In this document: piece by piece, positions 1 through 7,126 of the stretch | Position numbering within the stretch: position 1 is the stretch's first letter | How the letters are laid out: every line of letters starts with the position of its first letter | Assembly: GCA_903925705.1 (NCBI GenBank) | Contig: CAIYGJ010000085.1 | Location: 1-13,190, forward strand | Direction of reading: 5' to 3' | Length of the DNA: 13,190 bases | Source of the DNA: an uncultured Actinomycetes bacterium | GTDB taxonomy: Bacteria > Actinomycetota > Actinomycetes > S36-B12 > UBA5976 | The notes under the pieces: generated by a model | What the model saw: the letters and a program-made list of their open reading frames with translations, nothing else | Database searches by the model: none | What the model was told of the DNA's origin: nothing | Translations under genes and position numbers: made by a program

Positions 1-181
1 CAGTGATTTCTGGATCCAACAAAATGTTTCGGATCTTTTCGGCAGTTGGAGTGCCGCCAGGTTCGCGAGTGAGAACTACTTCATGGCCAAGCGATTGCAA
101 GTATTCAGCGAGGCGCTTTGAATGCGTAGATTTTCCAGCGCCTTCACCGCCTTCAATCGCAATAAACAATCCAGTAGCCAC
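1..181 (-). CDS. tmk: Thymidylate kinase, 5' part (runs off the left edge)
   Basis: Thymidylate kinase phosphorylates dTMP to dTDP with ATP in the cytoplasm, the step that feeds dTTP synthesis. Only the first 60 codons are in the window. The reverse-strand reading begins M-A-T-G-L-F-I-A-I-E-G-G-E-G-A-G-K-S-T, in which GGEGAGKST is the P-loop (about residues 11-19), followed by the family's DR/REPGGT-type motif seen here as REPGGTPTAEKIRN (about residues 42-55). The GTG at 181-179 is chosen as start because an in-frame TGA lies two codons upstream at 187-185 and no other start is possible. The upstream topA stop is only 10 bases away, so the two are probably co-transcribed. The topA-tmk order is familiar from actinobacteria. 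The P-loop and REPGGT motif make the family assignment secure. The C-terminal LID region cannot be assessed. Confidence 0.93.
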   Translation of the reverse strand, partial: MATGLFIAIEGGEGAGKSTHSKRLAEYLQSLGHEVVLTREPGGTPTAEKIRNILLDPEIT

Positions 182-191
182 GACTCAAACT

Positions 192-2963
192 CTAGCCAAC
201 TGGTGTGACGTCAGATTCAACTGGCGTTGATCCAACACCGGTCTTAGTTTTCGCTGCTGCCTTTTTCGCTGCAGCACCACTAATTACTTTTGTGCCACCA
301 ACTGTTTTCTTGGCTGCCTTCTTCTTGGTAGTAGCTTTCTTCTTAACTGGAGGCTTCTTGGCTGCAGCTTTACGAGCGGCCGGCTTCTTTACCGATGGAC
401 CCGCTGCGCGACGTTCGGCTAGTAAGTCAGAAGCGCGTTCAATCGAAATAGTTTCTACTGAATCGCCACCACGAAGTGAGGCATTAGTTTCGCCATCGGT
501 GATGTAAATGCCGAAGCGACCTTCGCGAACCACAACTTCTTTTTGGGTTGATGGGTCAACGCCAACAACCTTCAATGGACCAGCTGCCTGACCCCGACCA
601 CGACGAAGTTTCGGTTGGGCAAACAGAGCGAGTGCTTCTTCAAGTGTGCAACTAAAGATTGATTCTTCGTCAGGCAAGGTGCGCGAGTCTTTACCCTTTA
701 ACAAGTAAGGACCGTAACGACCATTCTGGGAAGTGATCGGCTCACCTTCAGTTGGATCTAAACCGATTTCACGCGGCAAAGTGAACATCCGAAGTCCGTC
801 TTCAAGTGTTACTTGTTCCACATCCATTGTTGAAAACAGCGATGCAGTGCGAGGCTTTTCTTTCTTCGGTGAACCCTCTGGCAAAACTTCAGTGAAGTAC
901 GGGCCATAGCGTCCTGTCTTTGCCATGATTACGCGCTCAGTTTCAGGGTCTACACCGAGTTCGCGTTCACCAGATGGTGCATTGAAAAGTTCTTCAGCTT
1001 TTTCGGCTGTCATTTCATCTGGCGCAAGATCTTGTGGGATGTTTGCGCGTTGTAAAGTTTCACCTTCGCCGCGCTCTAGGTAAGGGCCGTACTTACCAAC
1101 GCGAATGATGCCTTCATGACCTTCAATTGGAAGTGATGCCATAGCGCGGGCATCTATGTCGCCATAGACCGAAACCAGCGGAGCCAGGCCAGGAAAAATA
1201 GAGCCTTCAGTTTTTTCACCAAAGTAAAAACGCTTTAGAACTTCAAGTCGTCCCTGTTCGCCATTAGCAACTTCATCAAGAACTTCTTCAAGTGACGCAG
1301 TGAAGTCATAGTCGACAAGTTGAGTGAAGTTCTCTTCCATCAAACGGGTAACTGTGAAAGCCAAGAAGTGAGGAACCAATGCGCTACCGCGCTTCCACAC
1401 ATAACCCTGATCAATGATGCGGCTGACGATTGCTGCGTATGTTGACGGGCGACCGATACCAAGTTCTTCAAGCTTTTGAACCAAAGTTGCTTCGGTGTAG
1501 CGAGCAGGTGGATTTGTCGAGTGACCGCTTGGTTCCAAGGAAATTGCAGTTACGGAATCCCCCACCTTTACTGCAGGCAGACGACGAGCTTCGTTCTTTT
1601 CATCTTGATCTTCATCCGCATCATCGTAAGCGGCCATGTGACCGCGGAAAGTAATGACAGTGCCACTTGCTGAAAATTCAGCATCCCGACCATCGCCACT
1701 GGTTGCACCGATACGAATGGTTGCAGTTGTTCCCTTGGCATCAGCCATCTGGCTGGCAACGGTTCGCTTCCAAATTAAGTCGTAAAGCGCGAATTCATCG
1801 CCAACTAATTCACCAGCAACTTCTGCTGGTGTGCGAAAGACGTCACCAGCAGGACGAATTGCTTCGTGTGCTTCTTGGGCATTCTTAACTTTGCGATCGT
1901 AACGACGTGGCGCTTCGGAAACGTGATCGCTTCCGTAAAGTTCAGCTGCTTGCTTACGCGCTGCGTTTAAAGCGGTATCGGAAAGTGTTGTTGAATCGGT
2001 ACGCATATAAGTGATGTAACCGCGTTCATACAAAGCCTGTGCAACACGCATTGTGCGCTGCGCTCCCCACTTCAACCGACCAGATGCGGCTTGCTGCATT
2101 GTCGAAGTCATGAATGGCGCTTTTGGCTTGCTTGAGTATGGGCGATCATCAACCGAGCGAACTTCAAACTTCGCGCCACTTAGTGAGTTACACAAACTCT
2201 TTGCAACAGCTTCATCAAGATGAACAATGCTGGCATCTTTTAATTGAGCCAAGGAATCAAAGTCTTTACCTTGCGCAATCTTTTTTCCGTCAACTGCTAC
2301 TAGGTTTGCGCTGAATGATTGTGGGTCGAAGGTGCCTTCGATGTCCCAGTACGAAGCGCGCTTGTAAGCAATGCGCTCACGTTCTTTTTCTACAATTAAT
2401 CGCGTTGCGACTGACTGCACCCGGCCCGCTGAAAGTCCCGCTTGAACTTTTCGCCATAGAACTGGTGAAACTTCAAAGCCGTATAGGCGATCAATAAGTC
2501 TGCGAGTTTCTTGAGCATTAACCAATTGCATATCTATGTCGCGTGTAGATTCCGCAGCATGCCTAATTGCTTCGGGTGTAATTTCATGGAACACCATTCG
2601 GCGTACTGGAACTTTTGGCCGAAGAATTTCCATTAGGTGCCAAGCAATCGCTTCACCTTCACGGTCCTCGTCAGTTGCGAGTAAGAGTTCATCGGCATCA
2701 GCAAGCATCCGCTTTAGCTCAGCGACTTTGTCCTTCTTTTTTGAGCTGACCACGTAATAAGGAGTGAAGTCATCCTCAACATCGATAGCCATGCGGCCCC
2801 AAGGCCGCTTTTTAATTTCAGCCGGGACATCGACAGCGCGCTCGGGAAGGTCGCGAACGTGGCCAACAGATGCTGTCACTTCGTAACCTGGGCCAAGGTA
2901 TTTTTGAATGGTTTTGGCCTTGGCTGGAGATTCGACGATAACCAGACGGTGTGGTGTCGACAA
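192..2963 (-). CDS. topA: DNA topoisomerase I (type IA), actinobacterial form
   Basis: Type IA topoisomerase that relaxes negatively supercoiled DNA by cutting and passing one strand. Numbered from the start chosen here (923 aa), the TOPRIM domain opens with LVIVESPAKAKTI and carries ATDEDREGEAIAW (about 96-108) with the Mg-binding acidic residues. The catalytic tyrosine is in YITYMRTDS (Y319). The C-terminal part has no cysteine zinc fingers. Instead there are repeats of the G-[KR]-[YF]-G-[PI]-Y type (GKYGPYLERG, GRYGPYFTE, GRYGPYLLKG, GRFGIYITDG), then a tail of about 70 residues very rich in Lys and Ala. This architecture is typical of actinobacterial TopA, where the basic tail is known to support DNA binding and processivity. 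The frame is open to a TTG at 2987, but the TTG at 2963 has GAAGGGA six bases upstream and gives MSTPHRLVIVESPAK, so I prefer it. The tmk gene follows after 10 bases. Confidence 0.97.
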   Translation of the reverse strand: MSTPHRLVIVESPAKAKTIQKYLGPGYEVTASVGHVRDLPERAVDVPAEIKKRPWGRMAIDVEDDFTPYYVVSSKKKDKVAELKRMLADADELLLATDEDREGEAIAWHLMEILRPKVPVRRMVFHEITPEAIRHAAESTRDIDMQLVNAQETRRLIDRLYGFEVSPVLWRKVQAGLSAGRVQSVATRLIVEKERERIAYKRASYWDIEGTFDPQSFSANLVAVDGKKIAQGKDFDSLAQLKDASIVHLDEAVAKSLCNSLSGAKFEVRSVDDRPYSSKPKAPFMTSTMQQAASGRLKWGAQRTMRVAQALYERGYITYMRTDSTTLSDTALNAARKQAAELYGSDHVSEAPRRYDRKVKNAQEAHEAIRPAGDVFRTPAEVAGELVGDEFALYDLIWKRTVASQMADAKGTTATIRIGATSGDGRDAEFSASGTVITFRGHMAAYDDADEDQDEKNEARRLPAVKVGDSVTAISLEPSGHSTNPPARYTEATLVQKLEELGIGRPSTYAAIVSRIIDQGYVWKRGSALVPHFLAFTVTRLMEENFTQLVDYDFTASLEEVLDEVANGEQGRLEVLKRFYFGEKTEGSIFPGLAPLVSVYGDIDARAMASLPIEGHEGIIRVGKYGPYLERGEGETLQRANIPQDLAPDEMTAEKAEELFNAPSGERELGVDPETERVIMAKTGRYGPYFTEVLPEGSPKKEKPRTASLFSTMDVEQVTLEDGLRMFTLPREIGLDPTEGEPITSQNGRYGPYLLKGKDSRTLPDEESIFSCTLEEALALFAQPKLRRGRGQAAGPLKVVGVDPSTQKEVVVREGRFGIYITDGETNASLRGGDSVETISIERASDLLAERRAAGPSVKKPAARKAAAKKPPVKKKATTKKKAAKKTVGGTKVISGAAAKKAAAKTKTGVGSTPVESDVTPVG

Positions 2964-2969
2964 AAGGAT

Positions 2970-2975
2970 TCCCTT
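2970..2975 (-). promoter_or_regulatory. Shine-Dalgarno of topA
   Basis: The reverse strand reads AAGGGA, six bases before the TTG at 2963. The longer frame's TTG at 2987 has no purine-rich sequence upstream and lies almost at the predicted transcription start. This site therefore decides the topA start. Confidence 0.6.
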
Positions 2976-2989
2976 CGGCAAATGCAAAA

Positions 2990-3007
2990 GACTCTATATA
3001 TAGAGTC
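2990..3007. repeat. Perfect 18-bp palindrome over the topA -10
   Basis: GACTCTATATATAGAGTC reads identically on both strands. It is flanked by direct copies of CAAAAG at 2985-2990 and 3007-3012, 22 bases apart or about two helical turns. It covers the putative -10 and start region of topA. It could be an operator for a dimeric repressor, or an AT-centred sequence sensitive to supercoiling. The function is inferred from position only. Confidence 0.7.
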
Positions 3008-3025
3008 AAAAGCGCTATCTCGCAA
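2995..3025 (-). promoter_or_regulatory. Putative topA promoter (-35/-10)
   Basis: On the reverse strand TTGCGA (3025-3020) is followed by a 17-base spacer and TATATA (3002-2997), a good match to the housekeeping sigma consensus spacing. A start about 7 bases downstream of the -10 would give a leader of roughly 27 bases before the topA TTG at 2963. The -10 lies inside a perfect 18-bp palindrome. A consensus TTGACA also occurs at 3057-3052 but has no matching -10. This call comes from sequence pattern only. Confidence 0.45.
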
Positions 3026-3042
3026 GAGTGTGCCTTACTGCC

Positions 3043-3091
3043 TAGGGGCATTGTCAAACTGGCGAGTTTGTTCCGCGAGTCGCATGCCCCT
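3043..3091. other. Structured intergenic element upstream of topA
   Basis: An 8-bp outer stem (AGGGGCAT at 3044-3051 with ATGCCCCT at 3084-3091) encloses a perfect 6-bp hairpin with a four-base loop (CAAACT 3055-3060, ggcg, AGTTTG 3065-3070). It lies between the hppA terminator and the topA promoter, so it is not explained as the terminator of either gene. It could be a small RNA, a binding site or a read-through structure. I do not recognise a family. Confidence 0.4.
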
Positions 3092-3137
3092 GTAGAAGGG
3101 TGTCTTTCCCCTTTAACTGCAACGTATTTTTGGCAAA

Positions 3138-3171
3138 AAGAGAACCCCAACCGCAAAGCTGGGGTTCTCTT
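3138..3171 (-). terminator. Rho-independent terminator of hppA
   Basis: Arms 3138-3149 and 3160-3171 pair perfectly over 12 bp (outermost pair A-T) around a 10-base loop. On the reverse strand the stem is followed by a short run of T. It begins 14 bases after the hppA stop and separates hppA from topA. Confidence 0.85.
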
Positions 3172-3184
3172 AGTGATTTAGTCG

Positions 3185-5485
3185 TTAGCTGGCCATTGCC
3201 TCTTCGCCAACTGCAATAGGTCGGCGCTTGGAAATGATTACCGAGACGACAATTACGGCAGTTGCAAGAGCTGCCATACCAATACGCATTGCGTCCTTAT
3301 TTTCAAGTGTCATTGCTACAACAGCCGGAGCGATTAGCAATGCAACAAGGTTCATGACCTTAAGCAATGGGTTGATCGCTGGTCCTGCGGTGTCCTTGAA
3401 TGGGTCACCAACAGTGTCACCGATAACAGTTGCAGAGTGAGCTTCAGAGCCCTTGCCACCGAAGTGTCCATCTTCAACGAACTTCTTCGCGTTATCCCAA
3501 GCTCCACCTGAGTTGGATAGGAACACTGCCATCAGAGTTCCAGTTGCAATCGTGCCGGCAAGGAATGAGCCAAGTGCGCCAATTCCTAATCCGAAACCGA
3601 CTGCAATAGGAGTCAAGATTGCAAGTAGACCTGGTGTTGTTAGTTCGCGCAAGGAATCCTTGGTCACGATGTCAACAACGCGGCTGTAATCCGGAAGTTC
3701 AGTTCCAGCCATGATGCCTGGCTTCTCGCGGAACTGACGACGAACTTCGAAAATCACCGATCCAGCTGCGCGGGATACTGCGTTGATTGCAAGACCGCTG
3801 AACATAAAGACAACTGCGGATCCGATCAGCAAACCGAATAGGTTAGCTGGATTCGAGATGTCTAGCGTTCCGGTGTACTGCAAGTCACTTGTTGTGAAGC
3901 TCTTTGCAGCATTAGTAACTGTATCTCGGAATGCACCGAACAATGCAGTTGCAGCAAAGACTGCGGTTGCGATTGCAATGCCCTTAGTGATGGCCTTAGT
4001 TGTGTTACCAACTGCGTCAAGGTTTGTTAGAACCTGAGCGCCTTCACCATGAACGTCGCCAGACATTTCTGCAATACCTTGTGCGTTGTCAGAAACTGGA
4101 CCGAAGGTATCCATCGAAACGATGACACCAACCGTGGTTAGCAAACCAGTACCAGCCAATGCGATTGCAAACAATCCAAGAATTACAGACGCGCCACCTA
4201 GAAGGTAAGCGCCGTATAACGCAGCACCGATTAGCAATGCGGAATAAACCGCAGATTCCAAACCAAGTGAGATACCAGCAAGAATTACAGTTGCTGGTCC
4301 AGTTAGAGATGACTTGGATACGTCATCGACTGGCTTACGGTTGGTTTCTGTGAAATACCCAGTTAACTGCTGGATTGCAGCGGCCAAAACGATACCGATA
4401 AGTACGGCTCCAATTGCCATGTGACGAGGATTAACGACCACGCCTTCAGCCAAACCGAAGGTTGGATCTGAAACAGCCTGAAGTTCACCAAGTGTTGCTG
4501 GCAAGAACTGGTAGGCAGCGGCAGCGACTAATACTGCGCTAATAATCGCGGATAGGAAGAAGCCGCGATTGATCGCACTCATTCCGGAACGATCGCCTGC
4601 GCGTGGTGTTACAGCGAAGATACCTACAACTGCGGTGACAACACCGATAGCAGGAACGACCAATGGGAATACCAAACCGATTTCGCCAAAAGCAGCTTTG
4701 CCAAGAATCAAGGCTGCAACAAGTGTTACTGCATATGATTCAAACAAGTCAGCTGCCATGCCAGCACAGTCACCAACGTTGTCGCCAACGTTGTCTGCGA
4801 TTGTTGCAGCGTTACGAGGATCGTCTTCTGGAATACCCTGTTCAACTTTTCCAACTAGGTCAGCGCCGACGTCAGCAGCTTTTGTAAAAATACCGCCACC
4901 AACGCGCATAAACATTGCAAGTAGTGCCGCGCCAAAGCCGAAGCCTACGAGAACCTTTGGTGCTACACCCTTGTAAACCAAAACGACGATTGCGGCGCCA
5001 AACAAACCAAGACCGACAGTGAACATGCCAGCCACACCACCGGTGCGGAAAGCGATCTTCATTGCTTCTTGTTCACCGCTGGTGTTTGCTGCAGCAGCGA
5101 CGCGAACGTTTCCGCGAACTGCAAGCCACATACCCATGTAGCCAGTGATGCCAGAGAATACTGCGCCAACCAAGAAGAATAATGAACGCCCGATGCGCTC
5201 ATTCTGCGTTTCAGCTGGAAGTAGGAATAGTAAGAAGAAAACCAAAACGGCAAAAATCGCAAGGGTGCGGAACTGTCGACTTAGATAAGCCGAAGCACCT
5301 TCCTGGATTGCCTTGGCAATGTTCTTCATGCTTTCGGTGCCTTCGTCGGCTGCCAAAACTTGGCGGACCAAAACTGCCGCTACACCTAGTGCAGCGATAG
5401 CAATCAGGGCGACGATGACCACGGTTGTGTAATTGGATCCAGTCAGGGCTACTTCCTGGCTGGCGACATGTGCGAATGCAGACAT
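3185..5485 (-). CDS. hppA: K+-insensitive membrane H+-translocating pyrophosphatase
   Basis: Integral membrane pyrophosphatase of 766 aa, the usual family length with many hydrophobic helices. It hydrolyses cytoplasmic PPi to 2 Pi and pumps H+ out of the cell. The PPi/Mg site is intact: DVGADLVGKVE (205-215, the D-x7-K-x-E motif), the acidic run DNVGDNVGD (about 231-239), SDNAQGIAEMSGD (about 465-477) and the C-terminal DTVGDPFKDTAGPAINPLLK. GNTTKAIT places Lys at 497 and Thr at 500, the pair that marks the K+-independent, proton-pumping subfamily; K+-dependent enzymes have Ala and Gly there. The start ATG has a strong Shine-Dalgarno AAGGAG four bases upstream. The gene is closed by a terminator and follows the LCP gene after 107 bases. 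It likely recycles energy from biosynthetic PPi. The 5' leader carries a sequence complementary to one arm of the gene's own terminator. Confidence 0.98.
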   Translation of the reverse strand: MSAFAHVASQEVALTGSNYTTVVIVALIAIAALGVAAVLVRQVLAADEGTESMKNIAKAIQEGASAYLSRQFRTLAIFAVLVFFLLFLLPAETQNERIGRSLFFLVGAVFSGITGYMGMWLAVRGNVRVAAAANTSGEQEAMKIAFRTGGVAGMFTVGLGLFGAAIVVLVYKGVAPKVLVGFGFGAALLAMFMRVGGGIFTKAADVGADLVGKVEQGIPEDDPRNAATIADNVGDNVGDCAGMAADLFESYAVTLVAALILGKAAFGEIGLVFPLVVPAIGVVTAVVGIFAVTPRAGDRSGMSAINRGFFLSAIISAVLVAAAAYQFLPATLGELQAVSDPTFGLAEGVVVNPRHMAIGAVLIGIVLAAAIQQLTGYFTETNRKPVDDVSKSSLTGPATVILAGISLGLESAVYSALLIGAALYGAYLLGGASVILGLFAIALAGTGLLTTVGVIVSMDTFGPVSDNAQGIAEMSGDVHGEGAQVLTNLDAVGNTTKAITKGIAIATAVFAATALFGAFRDTVTNAAKSFTTSDLQYTGTLDISNPANLFGLLIGSAVVFMFSGLAINAVSRAAGSVIFEVRRQFREKPGIMAGTELPDYSRVVDIVTKDSLRELTTPGLLAILTPIAVGFGLGIGALGSFLAGTIATGTLMAVFLSNSGGAWDNAKKFVEDGHFGGKGSEAHSATVIGDTVGDPFKDTAGPAINPLLKVMNLVALLIAPAVVAMTLENKDAMRIGMAALATAVIVVSVIISKRRPIAVGEEAMAS

Positions 5486-5557
5486 GGTTCTCCTTGTTGG
5501 GGGTTCTCTTGAAAAATCTTATGAGATCAAGGTGATTTGGCTGGTACTTGGTCGGGT

Positions 5558-5585
5558 AAATAGGGAAATTACTTATTACCTATTT
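5558..5585. repeat. Inverted repeat between the LCP gene and hppA
   Basis: AAATAGG (5558-5564) and CCTATTT (5579-5585) form 7-bp arms around an AT-rich 14-base centre, starting just after the LCP stop codon. There is no T-run, so it is a weak terminator candidate at best. It may instead be an operator for hppA. I found no convincing -35/-10 pair in this 107-base gap, although TAAGAT on the reverse strand at about 5521-5516 is a possible -10. Confidence 0.35.
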
Positions 5586-5592
5586 CTTAGGG

Positions 5593-6873
5593 TTAATTTG
5601 CACCCAATGAAACAAAGAGTTCTCGAGCGGCCGCTTCATCCCAGATAACAGATGAGCCGGCTGCGGTAGTGGCATCAGCATTCGATACCGGAACGGTTGT
5701 CAATGTTCCATTTCCATTTGATAAACCGCGCATGGCTCGAGCAAGGTTGCTGATGTCCACTACTGAATCTGAACCACCGACGTTAACTGATGCAGTTCCA
5801 GCGTCAACTAGTTTCCACATGCGGACTGGATTGAGCAGCACTGCTGGTGTTGCGACTTTCTTAATTACTGAACCCAAGTACTGTTGCTGTCTTTCAACAC
5901 GACCTAGATCGCCTTTTGGATCTGCATATCTCATGCGCACGTATGCAAGTGCATTTTTACCATCAAGTTCTTGACAACCCGCTAGCAAACTCAAGCCCGA
6001 ATTTTTATCCGTCACATCTGCTGACACACACATATTTACGCCGCCAATTGCGTCAGTAATATCTCGAATTCCTTTAAAGCCCACTTCCATGTAGTGATCT
6101 ATGTGCAAACCGGTATTTCGTTCAACAGTTTCTACAAGTAGTGGGGCGCCACCTTTGCCGTATGCAGTATTGATTTTGTTTTTACGATCTTCAACGGCTG
6201 AGCCATCTAATGCTGTGTGCGCAGGAATTATTACGTAAGAATCGCGCGGCAAACTTACTAACGTTGGTTTTCCGTCATCGCCAACATGTATCAGCATGAT
6301 TGTGTCGGTTCGCTGCGGACCCATATCACCACCGGTGTGAAGCTGCTGACGTTCCGCTTTAGATAATCCTTCGCGACTATCTGAACCAACAAGTAACCAG
6401 TTGGTTCCAGCAGTATCCGCCATGACTACATTGGCGGCGGCTGGAGTTTTATCCAGCGAAGTTGCAGCATGGAAACCAAGAACTAAATAGAAGCCGAGAT
6501 ATGCAAGCACGATATTTCTGATGTATCGAATTGGCCTAGGGTAACGCGACTTGCCTTTTCCGAATGAAAATTTTGGCAATGTAACCCCTGGAATTTTTGA
6601 TTTAGAAACGATCGGATTTACTTGCGGATTTGAAAGCTTGATTTCTTCTAGAACCGGCGCTAGCTCAGGTGCCACAACCGCTGATGGGATTGCAGTTGCA
6701 GGCTGTGGCGTATCAGCAACAAACTTTGGTTGGGCTTGAGTTTGACCAATTTCCCCTGCCCGGTAGGTGGTAACGGAAAAGACTGGTTCCCTCGGTTGTT
6801 CGATAACAGGGTTGGCCTCGGGTGTGCCGATGACTTTGCCATCGGAACCTCTGCGATAAACCGTTGATTCCAC
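5593..6873 (-). CDS. LytR-CpsA-Psr (LCP) family cell-wall ligase
   Basis: LCP proteins transfer lipid-linked polymers such as arabinogalactan or teichoic-type glycans onto peptidoglycan outside the membrane. In the 426-aa form chosen here, a proline-rich cytoplasmic segment of about 110 residues precedes one membrane anchor (NIVLAYLGFYLVLGFHAA, about 120-137) and an extracellular LCP domain. The family motifs are present: NWLLVGSDSREG, RTDTIML, VSLPRDSYV with the conserved Arg-Asp pair, KINTAYGKGG, IGGVNMCV and LDGKNALAYVRMRY followed by DLGRVERQQQYL. Two cysteines about 18 residues apart (in NMCV and AGCQ) could form a disulfide. The frame is open to a TTG at 6897 (434 aa), but that start has no Shine-Dalgarno. 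The GTG at 6873 has GTGAG a suitable distance upstream, so I prefer it with moderate certainty. The substrate cannot be told from the sequence. Confidence 0.93.
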   Translation of the reverse strand: MESTVYRRGSDGKVIGTPEANPVIEQPREPVFSVTTYRAGEIGQTQAQPKFVADTPQPATAIPSAVVAPELAPVLEEIKLSNPQVNPIVSKSKIPGVTLPKFSFGKGKSRYPRPIRYIRNIVLAYLGFYLVLGFHAATSLDKTPAAANVVMADTAGTNWLLVGSDSREGLSKAERQQLHTGGDMGPQRTDTIMLIHVGDDGKPTLVSLPRDSYVIIPAHTALDGSAVEDRKNKINTAYGKGGAPLLVETVERNTGLHIDHYMEVGFKGIRDITDAIGGVNMCVSADVTDKNSGLSLLAGCQELDGKNALAYVRMRYADPKGDLGRVERQQQYLGSVIKKVATPAVLLNPVRMWKLVDAGTASVNVGGSDSVVDISNLARAMRGLSNGNGTLTTVPVSNADATTAAGSSVIWDEAAARELFVSLGAN

Positions 6874-6966
6874 CTTGTAATTCTCACTTAATTCCAAACA
6901 AACCGAGATGTCTGGCGCGCCAAACCTAGTTGTTCATTGAAAGCAGAAAATGGCATAAAGAAAGTC

Positions 6967-7000
6967 CAGGCGTCACCGACGGGGGATGCAGTAACGCCTG
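6967..7000. other. Stem-loop in the LCP/pheA divergent gap
   Basis: CAGGCGT (6967-6973) and ACGCCTG (6994-7000) form a perfect 7-bp GC-rich stem around a 20-base loop containing a GGGGG run. It lies about 94 bases upstream of the LCP start and 126 bases upstream of pheA. It could be part of the leader RNA of either gene or a protein-binding site. It has no T-run in either direction, so it is not an obvious terminator. I compared it by eye with riboswitch classes I know and could not match it. The rest of the roughly 250-base gap (6874-7126) shows no gene that I can support. Confidence 0.4.
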
Positions 7001-7126
7001 AACTACTCCAAAACTATGAAAAATCTTAATTTCTCGCGACTTTAATGCCCCATTTGCAGGAAATCTTGACTGAACCTTTAACTTTTGAAAATTGGGAACA
7101 AAGAAACCGCGTAATCTTGAGTTTCT

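Noticed and set aside
205..507. Open frame on the plus strand opposite the topA 3' end, rich in Ala and Phe
   Set aside because: It is the antisense of the Lys/Ala repeats of TopA and has no Shine-Dalgarno or recognisable domain.
3052..3057. Consensus TTGACA (reverse strand) as the topA -35
   Set aside because: No -10-like hexamer lies 15-19 bases downstream, and the pair TTGCGA-17-TATATA closer to the gene fits better.
2818..3156. 112-codon frame on the minus strand upstream of topA
   Set aside because: It spans the hppA terminator arm, the palindrome and the topA start in another frame, and the protein resembles nothing. The topA motifs fix the true frame.
4569..4976. 135-codon plus-strand frame inside hppA
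   Set aside because: It is the antisense of conserved hppA codons. Its Pro/Thr/Ala-rich composition is typical of a shadow frame.
7016..7045. Ten-codon frame MKNLNFSRL upstream of pheA as a Phe leader peptide
   Set aside because: It has only one Phe codon, no Shine-Dalgarno and no following terminator hairpin, so it is probably chance.
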